Part shown: in pieces, positions 8,527 through 16,680 of the stretch
Position numbering within the stretch: position 1 is the first letter of the stretch
How the letters are laid out: the number at the start of each line of letters is the position of its first letter
DNA from: Psychrobacillus sp040274765
Lineage (GTDB): Bacteria; Bacillota; Bacilli; Bacillales_A; Planococcaceae
Assembly (NCBI GenBank): GCA_040274765.1
Contig: JBEMAY010000015.1
Coordinates: 1 to 58,420 of the forward strand
Length of the DNA: 58,420 nucleotides
Direction of reading: 5' to 3'
Notes under the pieces: generated by a model
Seen by the model: only the letters and a program-made list of their open reading frames with translations
Told to the model about the DNA's origin: nothing
The model's database searches: none
Made by a program: the position numbers and the translations under genes

Positions 8527-8883
8527 TTATTTTAGTAAATTGTTCACAGCATCCCTTACTTCAAAAATATCAAAGGGCTTCGTAAAATAGAGAGATGCGC
8601 CTAAGTCCATTGCCTCTTGAATGAGATTTAACTCACCATAGGCCGTCATCATCATCACTGGCAGATTAGGGGACTGTTCTTTTATTTTTTTTAGAATTTG
8701 AATCCCATCCATGCCTGGTATTTTCATGTCTAATAATACGCCATCAATTGTCTTTTCCTCTAATTGCTTCAATGCTTCATAACCATTAGAGGCAAGGCTA
8801 ATCTCATACCCTTCTTGAGCAAAAACCTCTTTTAAGAGCATCCGTATCCCAAGTTGATCATCTACAATTAGTAACTGTTTCAT
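8527..8883 (-). CDS. spo0F: Sporulation phosphorelay response regulator Spo0F
   Basis: 118 residues forming one receiver domain with no output domain. Acidic pocket Asp8-Asp9, phospho-acceptor Asp52 (DGVLLDMKIPGMDG), Thr80 and Lys102 are in place. Spo0F takes phosphate from sporulation kinases and passes it to Spo0B, then Spo0A. Position next to fba and the DUF2529 gene is the conserved Bacillus arrangement. A sigma-H-like promoter lies upstream (8924-8951); no clear 0A box was seen. Confidence 0.95.
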   Translation of the reverse strand: MKQLLIVDDQLGIRMLLKEVFAQEGYEISLASNGYEALKQLEEKTIDGVLLDMKIPGMDGIQILKKIKEQSPNLPVMMMTAYGELNLIQEAMDLGASLYFTKPFDIFEVRDAVNNLLK

Positions 8884-8923
8884 GAAGAAAGACCCCTTTT
8901 ACCGTATTTTCTAGTAATGTAAT

Positions 8924-8951
8924 ATTCGCTACTACCATTTCTCTTTCCTCC
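8924..8951 (-). promoter_or_regulatory. Sigma-H-type promoter of spo0F
   Basis: Minus strand GGAGGAAAG (8943-8951), 12 bases, AGCGAAT (8924-8930) fits the RnAGGAwWW-N11/12-RnnGAAT consensus of sigma-H. B. subtilis spo0F is known to have a sigma-H promoter. The match is by eye. Confidence 0.55.
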
Positions 8952-9079
8952 TTTTTCCATTAAAACATTATGGTAAAAAGGATAAAATTACCTAATGAAG
9001 AGCACTTTTTTATGACTAAAACGCAAGTTACTACAATGATAATGCAAATTCTTATATAATAATTTAGAGGTGAAAAAGA

Positions 9080-9598
9080 ATGAAAATGTTAACAACACAA
9101 CTTTCTGGGCTACTTCAAAGAATTGCTAGCTCCGAGGAAGAAAGCATAGAAGAAACAGCTCGCCTCCTTGCACAAGCAGCTGCAGGTGAAGGCAAAATCT
9201 ATTTTGCTACGTTTGATGAAATGCACAGCATTGCTATAAATGCACAGTATTCCGTTGAGCCTTTTCCTCAAATGGAAAGATGGAATCCTGATATTGAGCT
9301 TACTAGTGCCGATAGAGTTTGGATTATTACTCGCTCGGCCCTTAATGACGAGGCAATTACACTTGCTAAAAGGTTAAATGAGCAGTTTATTCCTTTTGGG
9401 GTCTTAGCTAGTGAGCCTGCGGATTCGGATAATATGTTATTTGATCTTGCATATACATATATATCCTTAAAAATCTCTAAAGGACTACTTCCTACTGAAG
9501 ATGGTTCTAGAGTAGTGTTCCCACATGCTCTTGCCGGATTGTTCGTATATGAGGCCGTTAAACTACAAATCGACGAAATACTGATAAGTGAGGAATAA
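9080..9598 (+). CDS. ywjG: DUF2529 protein (YwjG family)
   Basis: 172 residues, soluble, function unknown. The pattern GKIYFATFDEMHSIAINAQ, ADRVWIITRSALNDEAITLA and FIPFGVLASEP resembles a sugar-isomerase (SIS) type alpha/beta fold, in line with DUF2529. Divergent from spo0F and convergent with pyrG, exactly as ywjG in B. subtilis. Start ATG 9080 follows AGAGGTG with 8 bases spacing. A TATAAT at 9055-9060 could serve as its -10. Confidence 0.88.
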   Translation: MKMLTTQLSGLLQRIASSEEESIEETARLLAQAAAGEGKIYFATFDEMHSIAINAQYSVEPFPQMERWNPDIELTSADRVWIITRSALNDEAITLAKRLNEQFIPFGVLASEPADSDNMLFDLAYTYISLKISKGLLPTEDGSRVVFPHALAGLFVYEAVKLQIDEILISEE

Positions 9599-9610
9599 AT
9601 ATTGGATATA

Positions 9611-9641
9611 AAAGGCTAGCTGTCAAACGCTAGCTTTTTTT
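9611..9641 (+). terminator. Terminator after ywjG
   Basis: GCTAGC (9615-9620) pairs with GCTAGC (9629-9634) over an 8-base loop, followed by seven T. Confidence 0.85.
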
Positions 9642-10014
9642 ATGGATAAAAAGTGATCAATAAGCTCTCAAAAAATCGCTCTGTAAGCGAATGTTTCCAC
9701 ATTTCGTGGGAATTTTGCCTGTTCTTTAATCACTAAGATATTATTTTTCCTTCTACTAATTCACCTGTAGGCCTAAATACCCCGGACCACATGTATGACG
9801 AGAGATTTATACTTTTTACCACCCTCGCTGCTTTCACTCTCCTCTAGTAAAAAGAATCATTATGTATAGTAGACTTCTTATCTTACCTTAAAGTTACATT
9901 TCCAAATCAGAATCTTTTATACTCTTTATAATCCCATTTTAACCTACTATGTATAATAGTTCCATTTAATATTTTCTTTATCCTTAGATATATTTTGTAA
10001 AGAGATGTTTGGTT
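9642..10014. other. Gene-free gap between ywjG and pyrG
   Basis: 373 AT-rich bases between two convergent terminators. No convincing reading frame, RNA gene or repeat was seen. Two similar segments, ATTATGTATAGTAG near 9860 and CTACTATGTATAATAG near 9940, form a loose inverted pair of unknown meaning. Confidence 0.5.
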
Positions 10015-10068
10015 TTTTAAAAAAATAAAGCCTCAAAAATTTTACAAGACGTAAAACTTTGAGGCTTT
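10015..10068 (-). terminator. Terminator after pyrG
   Basis: AAAGCCTCAAA (10027-10037) and TTTGAGGCTTT (10058-10068) pair perfectly, with inner TTTTAC/GTAAAA pairing. T-rich tract follows on the minus strand. Confidence 0.88.
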
Positions 10069-10107
10069 TAAAATTTATAAGGTTCGTTTTATCCGACCTT
10101 CTATGGA

Positions 10108-11703
10108 TTATTCTCCAACCGAAGCTTTAATGAATTCACGGAACAATGGTTGTGGACGCTGCGGGCGTGACACAAATTCCGGATGGAACTGAGATGCTAC
10201 GAAGAAAGGATGCTCAGGAAGCTCCACGATTTCGATTAAACGACCATTTGGGCTTGTCCCAGAGAACATAAATCCAGCAGCCTCGAATTGCTCACGGAAC
10301 TCATTGTTGAACTCATAGCGGTGACGGTGACGCTCATATACTAACTCTTCGCCGTATGCTTGTTGTGCCTTAGAGCCAGGTGTCAGCTTACATGGATATA
10401 ATCCTAGACGAAGTGTACCGCCAAGGTCTTCCACGTCTTTTTGTTCTGGTAATAGATCAATAATAGAGTGTGGTGTGCTTGGATCTAACTCAGTTGAGTG
10501 TGCTCCTTCTAGGTTTAACACGTTACGCGCATATTCAACTGTAGCTAATTGCATACCTAGGCAGATTCCGAAGAAAGGTACTTTGTTTTCTCGAGCAAAT
10601 TTAATCGCTGATATTTTACCTTCTACTCCGCGATCTCCAAATCCACCAGGGACAAGGATACCATCTACGTCAGAAAGAATTTCAGCAACATTTTCATTGT
10701 TTACATGCTCTGCATTTACCCATTTAATCTCTACATCTGCATCAAATGCATAGCCAGCATGTTTCATTGCTTCTACAACAGAAATGTATGCATCTTGAAG
10801 CTCTACGTATTTACCTACTAGACCAATGCGTACTTTTTTCGATAGGGATTTTACTTGATCTACTAATCCTATCCAGTCTGTCATGTCTGCTTCTGGTGTA
10901 TTAAGCTGGAAGTGATCTACAACAATTTGGTCTAAATGCTGTTCTTGTAGGTTTAAAGGAATTTCATATAAAGAATCAGCATCGATACATTCAATAACTT
11001 CTTCTGGTTTAATGTCACAGAATAAAGCAATTTTGTCTTTCATATCTTGTGGTACAGGCATTTCAGCACGAACAACAATGACATTAGGTTGAATACCTAA
11101 GCTTCTAAGCTCTTTAACACTGTGCTGAGTTGGTTTTGTTTTCATCTCACCAGCAGCTTTGATAAATGGTACTAACGTACAGTGGATGTACATAACATTG
11201 TTACTTCCCACATCACGCTTCATTTGACGGATTGTTTCAAGGAAAGGTAGTGATTCTATATCTCCAACCGTTCCACCAATCTCTGTAATAACGATGTCTG
11301 CTTGAGTTTCTCTAGCAGCTAGGAATAATCTTTCTTTTATTTCATTTGTGATATGAGGAATGACTTGTACAGTTCCGCCGTTATAATCTCCACGACGTTC
11401 TTTTCTTAACACTGACGAATACACTTTACCTGTTGTGATATTAGAGTATTTGTTCAGATTGATGTCGATAAAACGTTCATAGTGACCTAAATCTAAGTCT
11501 GTTTCTGCTCCATCGTCTGTAACGAAAACTTCCCCATGTTGATATGGACTCATTGTCCCTGGGTCTAAATTGATGTAAGGATCGAATTTTTGAATAGTTA
11601 CTTTCAATCCTCTATTTTTTAATAAACGTCCAAGAGACGCAGCCGTAATACCTTTACCAAGCGAAGATACAACCCCACCAGTAACAAAAATAAATTTAGT
11701 CAT
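10108..11703 (-). CDS. pyrG: CTP synthase
   Basis: 531 residues. It aminates UTP to CTP using glutamine and ATP. N-terminal synthetase domain: GGVVSSLGKG P-loop, FDPYINLDPGTMSP, and EIGGTVGDIES. C-terminal class I glutamine amidotransferase: PGGFGDRG, FFGICLGMQ with the nucleophile Cys (about residue 380), and QFHPEF. Full length. Located between ywjG and rpoE as in B. subtilis. The leader carries a GGG-initiating promoter and an intrinsic terminator, so expression is probably set by CTP level. Confidence 0.97.
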   Translation of the reverse strand: MTKFIFVTGGVVSSLGKGITAASLGRLLKNRGLKVTIQKFDPYINLDPGTMSPYQHGEVFVTDDGAETDLDLGHYERFIDINLNKYSNITTGKVYSSVLRKERRGDYNGGTVQVIPHITNEIKERLFLAARETQADIVITEIGGTVGDIESLPFLETIRQMKRDVGSNNVMYIHCTLVPFIKAAGEMKTKPTQHSVKELRSLGIQPNVIVVRAEMPVPQDMKDKIALFCDIKPEEVIECIDADSLYEIPLNLQEQHLDQIVVDHFQLNTPEADMTDWIGLVDQVKSLSKKVRIGLVGKYVELQDAYISVVEAMKHAGYAFDADVEIKWVNAEHVNNENVAEILSDVDGILVPGGFGDRGVEGKISAIKFARENKVPFFGICLGMQLATVEYARNVLNLEGAHSTELDPSTPHSIIDLLPEQKDVEDLGGTLRLGLYPCKLTPGSKAQQAYGEELVYERHRHRYEFNNEFREQFEAAGFMFSGTSPNGRLIEIVELPEHPFFVASQFHPEFVSRPQRPQPLFREFIKASVGE

Positions 11704-11730
11704 TGTCGTTCCTCCTATTTATGGTGTACC

Positions 11731-11773
11731 AATAATAAAAGCGCTCCTCCTGCTGGTTTTAGCAGGGGAGCGC
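11731..11773 (-). promoter_or_regulatory. pyrG leader attenuator terminator
   Basis: GCGCTCCCCTGCT and CAGCAGGAGGAGCGC form a strong hairpin followed by TTTTATTATT on the minus strand, inside the leader between the GGG start and the pyrG ATG. In B. subtilis, low CTP causes extra G residues at the transcript 5' end that pair with the C/U-rich 5' arm of this hairpin and prevent termination. The CUCCCC segment here would suit that role. Confidence 0.8.
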
Positions 11774-11805
11774 GTATGCACATGAGTATGTCTCTTCAAA
11801 AAGAG

Positions 11806-11843
11806 CCCAATAAAATCTTATAGCGTTTGCTAGTAGAAGTCAA
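11806..11843 (-). promoter_or_regulatory. pyrG promoter with GGGCTC initiation site
   Basis: TTGACT (11838-11843), 17 bases, TAAGAT (11815-11820), then 6 bases to GGG (11808-11806) followed by CTC. The GGGCUC 5' end matches that of the B. subtilis pyrG transcript, where reiterative G addition occurs. The -35 starts only four bases past the rpoE stop codon. Confidence 0.75.
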
Positions 11844-11846
11844 GAA

Positions 11847-12413
11847 TTATTCTTCTTCGTCTAATTCTTCATCATCCAGATCTTCGTCATCAATGATTTC
11901 AAAGTCTTCGTCATCTTCATCGATTAGGTCTTCCTCGATTTCTACTTCATCAATTTCTGTTTCTACGAAATCGATTGCCACTACGTCATCATCATCGTCG
12001 TCATCGTCGTCGTCATCTTCATCATCAATAAATTCATCAAACTCTTCTTCAAAGATAATTTCATCTTCATCCAAGTCATCTAAATCGTCTAAATCATCCA
12101 CTGCTTTTGCTTTCTTCTTACGTACTTTTACAGTTGGAGCAGTTTCTTCTTCAATTTGCTCCACTGGGTACCATTCTCTAAGACCCCACTGGTTTTCAGC
12201 AATTGCCAAGAAACGTCCATCAATATTCATGTCCGTATAGAATTGTGGTTTACGTTCTGCCATCTCTTCATCGGTAAAGCCGTTCAACTTTTGAATCTCA
12301 TCAAATAATTCTGTTAATGTTAAAGAATTTTTCTTGTCTTCTAGTATGGCAAATCCAAGATCTATTAATGATTCTTCTTGTAATTGTGCTGTTGTCATTT
12401 CACGAAAATTCAA
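11847..12413 (-). CDS. rpoE: DNA-directed RNA polymerase delta subunit
   Basis: 188 residues if started at the TTG at 12413, nine bases after AAAGGA; this yields MNFREMTTAQLQEESLIDL, matching the length and start of known delta subunits. An ATG at 12398 lacks a ribosome site. Delta increases RNA polymerase recycling and selectivity in Firmicutes. The N-terminal HARE-HTH domain (about 1-90) includes QFYTDMNIDGRFL and WGLREWYP; a short basic KVRKKKAK stretch precedes a disordered acidic tail with 11 consecutive Asp codons. The opposite strand shows a serine-rich open frame that is only a shadow of this tail. Confidence 0.95.
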   Translation of the reverse strand: MNFREMTTAQLQEESLIDLGFAILEDKKNSLTLTELFDEIQKLNGFTDEEMAERKPQFYTDMNIDGRFLAIAENQWGLREWYPVEQIEEETAPTVKVRKKKAKAVDDLDDLDDLDEDEIIFEEEFDEFIDDEDDDDDDDDDDDVVAIDFVETEIDEVEIEEDLIDEDDEDFEIIDDEDLDDEELDEEE

Positions 12414-12485
12414 ATCGTGCACGTCCTTTCTATGTCCGCTTGCATACTTTCCATTATATACAAACAATTAAGTTATATGCTACAT

Positions 12486-12644
12486 TCATTTATTCTTTTT
12501 GAAAAGAGATATTTTCCTACCAACTATAGAAAATAAATAAAAAGAAAGCAAGAGTAATGGTATGGAAGCTAGTCTTTTATTATACAACCAAACTGTCGTT
12601 AAAAGGAGAACAATTATAACCATAATTTGAACAGGTTTTTTCAT
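12486..12644 (-). CDS. Small membrane protein, 52 residues, unknown function
   Basis: Begins MKKPVQIMVIIVLLLTTVWL and ends with a basic KKNK. Two hydrophobic segments (about 7-20 and 27-41) flank a short YNKRLAS loop. The ATG at 12644 follows GAGGAG with seven bases spacing, a good ribosome site. It lies between the icmF terminator and rpoE on the same strand. No homologue is recognised; codon use and the strong start signal favour a real gene. It could be read from its own promoter in the AT-rich stretch upstream. Confidence 0.6.
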   Translation of the reverse strand: MKKPVQIMVIIVLLLTTVWLYNKRLASIPLLLLSFYLFSIVGRKISLFKKNK

Positions 12645-12684
12645 CACACTTCTCCTCTACGACTTTATATATACATTATACAAA

Positions 12685-12725
12685 AAATATAATAAAAAAG
12701 TGCCTCTAATATACATAGAGACACT
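12685..12725 (-). terminator. Terminator after icmF
   Basis: AGTGTCTCTA pairs with TAGAGGCACT (one G-T pair) and TTTTTTATTAT follows on the minus strand, 8 bases beyond the icmF stop. Confidence 0.85.
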
Positions 12726-12732
12726 AATTTTT

Positions 12733-15700
12733 TTACATATTTCTTCGATATTGGCCGCCCACCTCATAAAGGGCATTAGTAATTTGACCCAGGCTAGCAA
12801 TTTGGACAGTACTCATCAGCTCTTCGAAGATGTTGCCACCACTCATGGCAACGTGCTTCAACTGATCTAAAGCATGCTCTACTTTAGCTTCATGCTTAGC
12901 TTGGAAGTCTCTTAAATTATTAATTTGAGTTTCTTTTTCTTCTTTGGAAGCACGGGCAAGTTCCATATTGTCTATATCGTCTTCAGATGCAGGGTTCGGA
13001 TTCAAGTAGGTGTTAACCCCTATAATCGGAAGCTCCCCTGTATGCTTTTTCATCTCATAATACATAGATTCCTCTTGAATTTTACCACGCTGATACTGAG
13101 TTTCCATAGCACCAAGGACACCACCACGGTCATTGATTCGATCGAATTCCGCCAAAACTGCCTCTTCTACAAGGTCTGTTAACTCTTCTATTACGTAGGA
13201 GCCTTGTAAAGAGTTTTCGTTTTTTGATAGTCCATGCTCTTTTGTAATAATCATCTGAATGGCCATGGCACGACGGACAGATTCCTCTGTAGGAGTTGTG
13301 ATGGCCTCGTCATACGCATTTGTATGGAGCGAGTTACAGTTATCTTGCAACGCCATCAAAGCTTGAAGCGTTGTACGGATATCATTGAAATCTATTTCTT
13401 GTGCATGTAAACTTCTACCTGATGTTTGTACATGGTATTTTAACTTCTGACTTCGGTCATTTGCCCCATACTTTTCTCGCATCACAACAGCCCATATGCG
13501 ACGAGCAACACGGCCGATTACTGTGTATTCGGGATCTAATCCATTAGAAAAGAAGAATGATAGATTAGGTGCGAATTCATCGATATTCATCCCGCGGCTC
13601 AAATAATACTCCACATACGTAAAACCGTTTGCCATCGTAAATGCCAGCTGGGAAATTGGATTTGCCCCTGCTTCTGCAATATGATAACCAGAAATAGATA
13701 CGGAATAGTAATTACGAACTTTATGGTCGATAAAATATTGTTGAATGTCTCCCATCATTCGAAGGGCGAATTCTGTCGAGAAGATACACGTATTTTGTCC
13801 TTGATCTTCTTTTAGAATGTCTGCCTGCACAGTACCACGTACTACTTGAAGTGTCGCTTCCTTCACCTGAGTGAATTCCTCTACAGTCAACGTTCTACCT
13901 AGCTCTTCTTCCTTTAGGCGTACCTGTTGGTCGATTGCCGTATTCATAAACATCGCTAAAATAATAGGTGCTGGGCCGTTGATGGTCATAGACACAGATG
14001 TAGATGGTGCACATAAGTCAAAGCCAGCATACAGCTTTTTCATATCCTCTAATGTACATATGCTCACACCAGATTCTCCAACCTTGCCGTATATATCAGG
14101 ACGATAATCCGGATCCTCTCCGTAAAGCGTTACTGAATCAAATGCGGTAGACAATCGTTTTGCATCATCATCCTTCGACAAATAATGGAAACGGCGATTT
14201 GTTCGTTCTGGAGTTCCTTCTCCAGCAAACTGACGTTTCGGGTCCTCTCCTTCTCTACGGAAAGGAAATACTCCTGCTGTATAAGGGAATGATCCAGGTA
14301 CATTTTCTTTATATACCCATTTTAAAATCTCCCCGTAATCGACAAATTTCGGTAGAGCCACCTTAGGTATTTTCAGACCTGATAAACTTTCCGTACGGAG
14401 AAGGGTACGAATTTCTTTATCACGAATTTTTGTAACAAATTCATCGCCGGTATAGGCATCTTTTAGCTCCTGCCAATTGTCTAGTATACGTTTCGATTCT
14501 GCTGTTAATTCATCTTTAATACCCTGAGCTAAAGATTCTAATGACTGAACTAAAGCATCGTCTGCTGTTTTTTTCTTTACCTCGTCTATCGCTCCTTCAA
14601 GTTGGAACAATCGTCTAGCAAATTCAACCTGTTCTTGAGACTTCTTATGATAGCCTCTAACTGTATCCGTAATTTCACGAAGATAGTACCTACGATCATT
14701 TGGAATAATGACGTTTTGCTTTTGCGTTTTCACAAACTGATCATATGAGGTTACCCAATCTGTGCCCACTTTTTTATTTAATGTATCGATTAACGCTGCA
14801 AATAATGAGTTAGTTCCCTTGTCATTGAACTGGCTAGCAATCGTACCGTAAACCGGCATTTTATCCAATTCCATGTCCCATAGCTCACGGCTACGTTGGT
14901 ACTGCTTTTGCACCTGTCTTAGTGCGTCCTCAGAGCCTTTGCGTTCAAATTTATTGATAACGATTAAATCTGCGTAGTCAATCATATCAATTTTTTCTAA
15001 TTGAGACGGAGCACCAAATTCACTAGTCATGACGTACATGGATAGATCTGAAACATTCGTTATTTCAGCATCCCCTTGGCCGATTCCACTTGTCTCTACG
15101 ACAATCAGGTCATAGCCGGCAACCTTCACTACATCCAGTACATCGGCAATAGCGCCTGATAATTCTGTCCGTGATCCACGAGTTGCTAAGCTTCTCATGA
15201 ATACTCGTTTATTGAAAATGGCATTCATGCGGATACGGTCTCCAAGAAGGGCTCCACCTGTTTTTTGCTTGGTAGGGTCAATGGATAAAACTGCAATTTT
15301 TTTATCTGGCAATTCCTGCAGGAAGCGGCGGATCAGTTCATCCGTTAAGGAGCTTTTCCCTGCTCCACCAGTCCCTGTAATACCTAGTACTGGAGTTTTT
15401 TTAGACAAGCTCTTTGCCTGCTCGAGCATACCTCTAGTTTCAGAATCCTCTGTATGATGTGCCTCTTCTGCTAGTGTAATCAGATGGGCAAGCACCTCTG
15501 GATTTTCGGTAGTAACGTGCTCGATTGCAGCTTTTGCTCCTGAAGCCTTCGTTGGAACGTCGCATTCTTCTAGCATTTTGTTGATCATTCCCTGAAGGCC
15601 TAGCTTTCGCCCGTCTTCAGGTGAAAATATTCCTGAAATACCGTATTCTTGTAGTTCTTTAATTTCTTTTGGAATAATTACTCCACCGCCACCACCATAT

Positions 15701-15990
15701 ATACGAATATGAGGTGCTCCCCTTTCGGCAAGTAAGTCCTTCATATATTTAAAATACTCGACATGTCCTCCTTGATAGGAAGAGATGGCAATCCCCTGAA
15801 CATCCTCTTGTATAGCAGCATTCACAACCTCTTCAACCGAACGATTGTGGCCTAGGTGGATCACCTCTGCCCCACTTGCCTGTAAAATGCGACGCATTAT
15901 ATTAATGGATGCATCATGCCCGTCAAAAAGGCTCGACGCCGTTACAAAACGAACATGATTTTTTGGACGATATACTTCTACCTTAGACAT
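12733..15990 (-). CDS. icmF: Fused isobutyryl-CoA mutase IcmF
   Basis: 1085 residues from MSKVEVYRPKNH, preceded by AAGGAGG at six bases. Order: N-terminal B12-binding domain (DGHDASI near 23-29), G-protein chaperone domain with P-loop GTGGAGKSS near 205 and NKFERKGS, then the large TIM-barrel mutase domain. It interconverts isobutyryl-CoA and n-butyryl-CoA using adenosylcobalamin. Two residues separate it from methylmalonyl-CoA mutase: a Phe in VFPFRRE where MCM has Tyr, and Gln in QGQNTCIF where MCM has Arg. Last gene of an acyl-CoA operon; cofactor salvage genes lie at 28.7-38.0 kb. Confidence 0.95.
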   Translation of the reverse strand: MSKVEVYRPKNHVRFVTASSLFDGHDASINIMRRILQASGAEVIHLGHNRSVEEVVNAAIQEDVQGIAISSYQGGHVEYFKYMKDLLAERGAPHIRIYGGGGGVIIPKEIKELQEYGISGIFSPEDGRKLGLQGMINKMLEECDVPTKASGAKAAIEHVTTENPEVLAHLITLAEEAHHTEDSETRGMLEQAKSLSKKTPVLGITGTGGAGKSSLTDELIRRFLQELPDKKIAVLSIDPTKQKTGGALLGDRIRMNAIFNKRVFMRSLATRGSRTELSGAIADVLDVVKVAGYDLIVVETSGIGQGDAEITNVSDLSMYVMTSEFGAPSQLEKIDMIDYADLIVINKFERKGSEDALRQVQKQYQRSRELWDMELDKMPVYGTIASQFNDKGTNSLFAALIDTLNKKVGTDWVTSYDQFVKTQKQNVIIPNDRRYYLREITDTVRGYHKKSQEQVEFARRLFQLEGAIDEVKKKTADDALVQSLESLAQGIKDELTAESKRILDNWQELKDAYTGDEFVTKIRDKEIRTLLRTESLSGLKIPKVALPKFVDYGEILKWVYKENVPGSFPYTAGVFPFRREGEDPKRQFAGEGTPERTNRRFHYLSKDDDAKRLSTAFDSVTLYGEDPDYRPDIYGKVGESGVSICTLEDMKKLYAGFDLCAPSTSVSMTINGPAPIILAMFMNTAIDQQVRLKEEELGRTLTVEEFTQVKEATLQVVRGTVQADILKEDQGQNTCIFSTEFALRMMGDIQQYFIDHKVRNYYSVSISGYHIAEAGANPISQLAFTMANGFTYVEYYLSRGMNIDEFAPNLSFFFSNGLDPEYTVIGRVARRIWAVVMREKYGANDRSQKLKYHVQTSGRSLHAQEIDFNDIRTTLQALMALQDNCNSLHTNAYDEAITTPTEESVRRAMAIQMIITKEHGLSKNENSLQGSYVIEELTDLVEEAVLAEFDRINDRGGVLGAMETQYQRGKIQEESMYYEMKKHTGELPIIGVNTYLNPNPASEDDIDNMELARASKEEKETQINNLRDFQAKHEAKVEHALDQLKHVAMSGGNIFEELMSTVQIASLGQITNALYEVGGQYRRNM

Positions 15991-16040
15991 GTTGTTCCTC
16001 CTTGTTTGTGTGAACATTTTTTACGAATCTAGGTCTGTTA

Positions 16041-16679
16041 TTAAACGACATCCCTCGCGTTACCCATCCCACTGAGTAATAATTGCACTTGTAAGTCTGT
16101 AAATTGCTCGATGGTAAATTCTTTGCGCAAGGCCCATCTTCTAAATGCCCACATTTGCCCTTGAACTGCCAAAGTATGTGCATAAAGCTTCGCCTGCTCT
16201 GCAGTTAGCTTGAGCTCCCCAGCCTCTATACAGCCAACCATAATCTTATGGAAGATTTCCACCATTTCTAGTTCTTTTGTTAACACATATTCCAGCGCTT
16301 TCTTCGGTAGCGATTTGGATTCCTGGTACATGACGACGAACTCATCCGACATGTCATCTATCACCCCATAATAGTGACGTATCGCGTTTCTCAAATCCTC
16401 TATCGTCGTACCTTTTTTAGGCTGAAACTCCGATAGCCTTCCATGCACTTCATGATAAATGCTATCGCAAACTAAATAGAGTACATCCTCCTTGGTGCGG
16501 ATATATTCATAAAGCGTGCCAATACTAAAGCCTGCTTCTTTCGCAATCTCTCTTGTAGTGGTCCGATGAAAACCTTTTTGTTTGAATAAAGTGACGGCCG
16601 CTCGAATCATTTGCTGCCGTCTTTTTTCAATTAGGTTACCGTCCTTTACAGAGGTCAATACTTCGTGTTTTTTGTCCAT
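16041..16679 (-). CDS. TetR-family regulator of the acyl-CoA operon (FadR-like)
   Basis: 212 residues. The N-terminal helix-turn-helix is typical TetR: AAVTLFKQKGFHRTTTREIA then GFSIGTLYEYIRTKEDVLY (residues about 26-70); the rest is a helical ligand domain. Gene lies one base after the acyl-CoA dehydrogenase stop and 50 bases before icmF. FadR-type TetR proteins in Bacillus repress fatty-acid oxidation genes and release DNA when long-chain acyl-CoA binds. The palindrome between -35 and -10 upstream of the Fe-S oxidoreductase gene is its likely operator (inference). Confidence 0.85.
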   Translation of the reverse strand: MDKKHEVLTSVKDGNLIEKRRQQMIRAAVTLFKQKGFHRTTTREIAKEAGFSIGTLYEYIRTKEDVLYLVCDSIYHEVHGRLSEFQPKKGTTIEDLRNAIRHYYGVIDDMSDEFVVMYQESKSLPKKALEYVLTKELEMVEIFHKIMVGCIEAGELKLTAEQAKLYAHTLAVQGQMWAFRRWALRKEFTIEQFTDLQVQLLLSGMGNARDVV

Positions 16680-16680
16680 G

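Noticed and set aside
11827..12240. Plus-strand serine-rich open frame
   Set aside because: Antisense of the GAT/GAC/GAA-rich acidic tail of rpoE; no ribosome site and composition explained by that tail.
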